Part shown: piece by piece, positions 59,844 to 64,000 of the stretch
Layout of the letters: every line of letters begins with the position of its first letter
How positions within the stretch are numbered: position 1 is the stretch's first letter
From: Climacium dendroides
Taxonomy: Eukaryota; Streptophyta; Bryopsida; Hypnales; Climaciaceae
Length of the DNA stretch: 64,000 bases
Assembly (NCBI GenBank): GCA_950106755.1
Contig: CATNNA010000117.1
Coordinates: 62,001 to 126,000, forward strand
Reading direction: 5' to 3'
Made by a program: the position numbers and the translations under genes
The notes under the pieces: model-generated
What the model saw: the letters and a program-made list of their open reading frames with translations, nothing else
Told to the model about the DNA's origin: nothing
Databases searched by the model: none

Positions 59844-60622
59844 AATAATTAGGATTCATGGAAAAGTGAAGTTTAAGAGAACCCTATTGCTTCCTCAGAC
59901 TTTTCCAAGTGAAATCGGTTTAGAAAAAAGAGACTCTAAAAAACATGTTGTATTTAGTAGAACCAATCGAATAAATTATATCGTTTTGACGTGGAAGCAT
60001 GTGCCAAAACATAACACACAAGTTGCAAATCTTTGAAATCATTAGGATTCATGGAAAAGTGAAGTTTAAAAGAACCCTATTGCTTCCTCACACTTTTTCA
60101 AGTGAAATGGATTTTTAAAAAAAAGTGACTCTTAAAATCATGCTGTATTTAATAGAAACCAAAGCAATAAATTATATCGATTTGACGTGGAAGCATGTCC
60201 AAAAACATAACACACAAGTTGCAAATCTTTGAAATAATTCGGATTCATGGAAAAGTGAAGTTTAAAAGAACCCTATTGCTTCCTCACACTCTTTCAAGTG
60301 AAATGGATTTTTAAAAAAAAGGGACTCTAAAAATCATGCTGTATTTAATAGAAACCAAACCAATAAATTATATTGTTTTGACGTGGAAGCGTGTCCAAAA
60401 ACATAACACACAAGTTGCAAATCTTTGAAATAATTAGGATTCATGGAAAAGTGAAGTTTAAAAGAACCCTATTGCTTCCCCACACTTTTCCAAGTGAAAT
60501 CGGATTAGAAAAAAGAGACTCTATAAAACATGTTGTATTTAGTAGAAACCAATCAAATAAATTATATCGTTCTGACGTGGAAGCATGTGCCAAAACATAA
60601 CACACAAGTTGCAAATCTTTGA
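59844..60622 (+). repeat. Four-monomer D'-L-L-D cassette, copy 2
   Basis: These monomers match 57898-58676 at 1946 bp: D' (193 bp), GTGACTCTTAAAATC L, TTCGG L, D (194 bp). Private changes are CACTCTTTC near 60287 and GCGTGTCC near 60390. After this cassette the two copies diverge, the first into S1-rich sequence and the second into L-rich sequence. Confidence 0.8.
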
Positions 60623-62381
60623 AATAATTAGGATTCATGGAAAAGTGAAGTTTAAAAGAACCCTATTGCTTCCTCACACTTTTTCAAGTGAAATGGGTTT
60701 TTAAAAAAAAGGGACTCTAAAAATCATGCTGTATTTAATAGAAACCAAACCAATAAATTATATCGATTTGACGTGGACGCGTGTCCCAAAACATAATACA
60801 CAAGTTGCAAATCTTCGAAATAATTCGGATTCATGGAAAAGTGAAGTTTAAAAGAACCTTATTGCTTCCTCAGACTTTTCCAAGTGAAATCGGTTTAGAA
60901 AAAAGAGACTCTAAAAAACATGTTGTATTTAGTAGAACCAATCGAATAAATTATATCGTTTTGACGTGGAAGCATGTGCCAAAACATAACACACAAGTTG
61001 CAAATCTTTGAAATCATTAGGATTCATGGAAAAGTGAAGTTTAAGAGAACCCTATTGCTTCCCCACACTTTTCCAAGTGAAATGGATTTAAAAAAAAGAG
61101 ACTCTAAAAATCATGCTGTATTTAATAGAAACCAAAGCAATAAATTATATCGATTTGACGTGGAAGCATGTCCGAAAACATAACACACAAGTTGCAAATC
61201 TTTGAAATAATTAGGATTCATGGAAAAGTGAAGTTTAAAAGAACCCTATTGCTTCCTCACAATTTTTCAAGTGAAATGGATTTTTAAAAAAAAGGGACTC
61301 TAAAAATCATGCTGTATTTAATAGAAACCAAACCAATAAATTATATTGTTTTGACGTGGAAGCGTGTCCAAAAACATAACACACAAGTTGCAAATCTTGG
61401 AAATAATTAGGATTTATGGAAAAGTGAAGTTTAAGAGAACCCTATTGCTTTCCCACACGTTTTCAAGTGAAATGGGTTTTTAAAAAAGAGGGACTCTAAA
61501 AATCATGCTGTATTTAATAGAAACCAAACCAATAAATTATATCGATCTGACGTGGAAGGATGTCCAAAAACATAACACACAAGTTGCAAATCTTTGAAAT
61601 AATTAGGATTTATGGAAAAGTGAAGTTTAAAAGAACCCTATTGCTTCCCCACACTTTTTCAAGTGAAATGGGTTTTTAAAAAAAAGAGACTCTAAAAATC
61701 TTGCTGTATTTAATAGAAACCAAACCAATAAATTATATCGATTTGACGTGGAAGCATGTCCGAAAACATAACACACAAGTTGCAAATCTTTGAAATAATT
61801 AGGATTCATGGAAAAGTGAAGTTTAAGTGAACCCTATTGCTTTCCCACACGTTTTCAAGTGAAATGGGTTTTTAAAAAAGAGGGACTCTAAAAATCATGC
61901 TGTATTTAATAGAAACCAAACCAATAAATTATATCGATCTGACGTGGAAGGATGTCCAAAAACATAACACACAAGTTGCAAATCTTTGAAATAATTAGGA
62001 TTCATGGAAAAGTGAAGTTTAAAAGAACCCTATTGCTTCCTCACACTTTTTCAAGTGAAATGGATTTTTAAAAAAAAGGGACTCTAAAAATCATGTTGTA
62101 TTTAATAGAAACCAAAGCAATAAATTATATCGATTTGACGTGGAAGCATGTCCGAAAACATAACACACAAGTTGCAAATCTTTGAAATAATTCGGATTCA
62201 TGGAAAAGTGAAGTTTAAAAGAACCCTATTGCTTCCCCACACTTTTTCAAGTGAAATGGATTTTTAAAAAAAAGGGACTCTAAAAATCATGCTGTATTTA
62301 ATAGAAACCAAACCAATAAATTATATTGTTTTGACGTGGAAGCGTGTCCAAAAACATAACACACAAGTTGCAAATCTTTGA
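60429..62381 (+). repeat. Terminal zone 10-mer period 2, copy 1 (1953 bp)
   Basis: The order is D (194 bp), an L with GACGCGTGTCCC and CATAATACAC, D' (60819, 193 bp), a 194-bp GGATTTAAAAAAAAG monomer, and an L with CACAATTTTTC. Then come an L with GCTTTCCCACACG and GGAAGGATG, a GAGACTC L with CTTGCTG, another GCTTTCCCACACG L, a GATTTTT L, and a TTCGG L. The lengths sum to 1953 bp, and the series restarts at 62382. Confidence 0.82.
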
Positions 62382-63942
62382 AATAATTAGGATTCATGGA
62401 AAAGTGAAGTTTAAAAGAACCCTATTGCTTCCCCACACTTTTCCAAGTGAAATCGGATTAGAAAAAAGAGACTCTATAAAACATGCTGTATTTAGTAGAA
62501 ACCAATCGAATAAATTATATCGTTCTGACGTGGAAGCAAGTGCCAAAACATAACACACAAGTTGCAAATCTTTGAAATAATTAGGATTCATGGAAAAGTG
62601 AAGTTTAAAAGAACCCTATTGCTTCCTCACACTTTTTCAAGTGAAATGGGTTTTTAAAAAAAAGGGACTCTAAAAATCATGCTGTATTTAATAGAAACCA
62701 AACCAATAAATTATATCGATTTGACGTGGACGCGTGTCCCAAAACATAATACACAAGTTGCAAATCTTCGAAATAATTCGGATTCATGGAAAAGTGAAGT
62801 TTAAAAGAACCCTATTGCTTCCTCAGACTTTTCCAAGTGAAATCGGTTTAGAAAAAAGAGACTCTAAAAAACATGTTGTATTTAGTAGAACCAATCGAAT
62901 AAATTATATCGTTTTGACGTGGAAGCATGTGCCAAAACATAACACACAAGTTGCAAATCTTTGAAATCATTAGGATTTATGGAAAAGTGAAGTTTAAGAG
63001 AACCCTATTGCTTCCCCACACTTTTCCAAGTGAAATGGATTTAAAAAAAAGAGACTCTAAAAATCATGCTGTATTTAATAGAAACCAAACCAATAAATTA
63101 TATCGATTTGACGTGGAAGCATGTGCCAAAACATAACACACAAGTTGCAAATCTTTGAAATAATTAGGATTCATGGAAAAGTGAAGTTTAAAAGAACCCT
63201 ATTGCTTCCTCACAATTTTTCAAGTGAAATGGATTTTTAAAAAAAAGGGATTCTAAAAATCATGCTGTATTTAATAGAAACCAAACCAATAAATTATATT
63301 GTTTTGACGTGGAAGCGTGTCCAAAAACATAACACACAAGTTGCAAATCTTGGAAATAATTAGGATTTATGGAAAAGTGAAGTTTAAGAGAACCCTATTG
63401 CTTCCCCACACTTTTTCAAGTGAAATGGGTTTTTAAAAAAAAGGGACTCTAAAAATCATGCTGTATTTAATAGAAACCAAACCAATAAATTATATCGATT
63501 TGACGTGGAAGCATGTCCGAAAACATAACACACAAGTTGCAAATCTTTGAAATAATTAGGATTCATGGAAAAGTGAAGTTTAAGTGAACCCTATTGCTTT
63601 CCCACACGTTTTCAAGTGAAATGGGTTTTTAAAAAAAAGGGACTCTAAAAATCATGCTGTATTTAATAGAAACCAAACCAATAAATTATATCGATCTGAC
63701 GTGGAAGGATGTCCAAAAGCATAACACACAAGTTGCAAATCTTTGAAATAATTAGGATTCATGGAAAAGTGAAGTTTAAAAGAACCCTATTGCTTCCTCA
63801 CACTTTTTCAAGTGAAATGGGTTTTTAAAAAAAAGGGACTCTAAAAATCATGCTGTATTTAATAGAAACCAAACCAATAAATTATATCGATTTGACGTGG
63901 ACGCGTGTCCCAAAACATAATACACAAGTTGCAAATCTTCGA
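62382..63942 (+). repeat. Terminal zone 10-mer period 2, copy 2 (shortened)
   Basis: This copy follows copy 1 through the CACAATTTTTC monomer (63159). The next monomer (63355) has the GATTTATGG and AAGAGAACCC of the sixth type but the CCCCACACTTTTTC and GCATGTCCG of the seventh. The following GCTTTCCCACACG monomer (63551) comes one monomer early (offset 1757 instead of 1953). Then a GACGCGTGTCCC monomer (63747) restarts an earlier part of the series. Confidence 0.76.
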
Positions 63943-64000
63943 AATAATTCGGATTCATGGAAAAGTGAAGTTTAAAAGAACCCTATTGCTTCCTCAGACT
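63943..64000 (+). repeat. Partial monomer at window end (58 bp)
   Basis: The last 58 bases begin AATAATTCGG and end in CCTCAGACT, as in the D' monomers at 60819 and 62772. The array clearly continues beyond the window. Confidence 0.85.

Larger units (their letters stand above)
1..64000 (+). repeat. Satellite DNA array, 193-197 bp monomer, 328 complete copies
   Basis: The whole window is one head-to-tail satellite. Every monomer carries the same landmarks in order: AATAATTAGG or AATAATTCGG, GAACCCTATTGCTTCC, a dyad CACTT-TTTC-AAGTG, a T5A8 tract, CATGCTGTATTTAATAG, ATTATATCGATTTGACGTGG, GCATGTCC, and AACACACAAGTTGCAAATC. Lengths counted by hand are mostly 196 or 193 bp, with rarer 194, 195 and 197. 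Hand count of one monomer gives 61 G+C in 196. All monomers point the same way, and no other sequence interrupts them. A monomer near nucleosome-repeat length with HORs is typical of eukaryotic centromeric or pericentromeric satellite. The centromere role is inference, because no kinetochore data can be read from sequence. I do not recognise the family. Confidence 0.97.

Noticed and set aside
5904..62591. Reverse-strand open frames of 60-65 codons starting MNPNYF, at 5904, 47732, 50474, 53216, 54978, 58495, 60441, 61627 and 62394
   Set aside because: Most coincide with D-type monomers, whose changes happen to remove reverse-strand stops. They repeat exactly with the HOR and have no coding features.
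1531..63136. More than a hundred forward open frames of 66-79 codons with nearly the same product, starting MSENIT or MSKNIT
   Set aside because: They follow the satellite period, overlap each other in different phases, depend on a few bases in the T/A tract, and have no separate promoter, signal or domain that I recognise. They are shadows of the repeat and not genes.
1..64000. CRISPR-like array of repeats
   Set aside because: Units are 193-197 bp and contiguous. There are no short repeats separated by unique spacers, and the variation is ordinary monomer divergence.
1..64000. Naming the organism or a known satellite family
   Set aside because: The monomer did not match any satellite that I can recall with certainty. 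A database search with one L and one S monomer would decide it.

Overview
The window contains no gene that I can support. From base 1 to base 64000 it is one uninterrupted head-to-tail tandem array of a single AT-rich satellite (about 31% GC, hand count on one monomer). I placed 328 complete monomers plus a 58-base partial one at the end, all in the same orientation. I saw no transposon, inversion, simple-sequence tract or unique spacer. Recurring 65-79 codon open frames are a by-product of the repeat. An array of roughly nucleosome-length monomers (196 or 193 bp) with nested higher-order repeats (HORs) fits eukaryotic centromeric or pericentromeric heterochromatin. I cannot name the species or decide between plant and animal. 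Gain and loss of CpG by transition suggests a genome that methylates CpG.

Monomer phase here starts at the bases AATAATTAGG (or AATAATTCGG). Class L is 196 bp with a T5A8 tract at monomer positions 76-88. Class S1 is 193 bp (GGGTTTAAAGAAAGAG, usually with CAATTG). Class S2 is 193 bp (CACACATTTCCAAGTG, then GGGTTTAAAAAAAGAG). A diverged class D/D' is 194 or 193 bp (AAATCGGATTAG or AAATCGGTTTAG). There are also 197-bp (A9), 194-bp (GGATTTAAA) and single 195-bp variants.

Layout: 1-4900 is L-only, with variant blocks recurring at 10-, 4- and 12-monomer offsets. 3921-6652 is a duplicated 1366-bp 7-mer in which the first S monomers appear. 7042-14824 is an HOR of 19, then 12, then a partial set of monomers. 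14825-24685 is an S-rich core whose HOR grows from 7 (three copies) to 9 (two copies) to 12 monomers. 24686-26820 is irregular. 26821-36949 is a 21/16/15-monomer HOR with a 977-bp block present, absent, present. 36950-39877 is a mixed exit zone. 39878-43208 is L-only again and repeats the variant order of the left edge. 43209-46938 is a zone of CCAAAC and A9 monomers with a 785-bp 4-mer. 47132-57119 is a 2742-bp 14-mer HOR in four copies, one shortened by five monomers through a chimeric monomer. 57120-64000 is the most heterogeneous zone, with two roughly 1.95-kb 10-mer periods.

Read as a whole, the window records layered satellite expansion: a homogenised S-rich core sits between two stretches of the same older L-only sequence, and a second, independent HOR family lies to the right. 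The most informative observations are the symmetric flanks, the stepwise 7-9-12 growth of the HOR, the chimeric monomer that captures an unequal exchange, and the CpG-decay pattern. I found no gene-encoded system.
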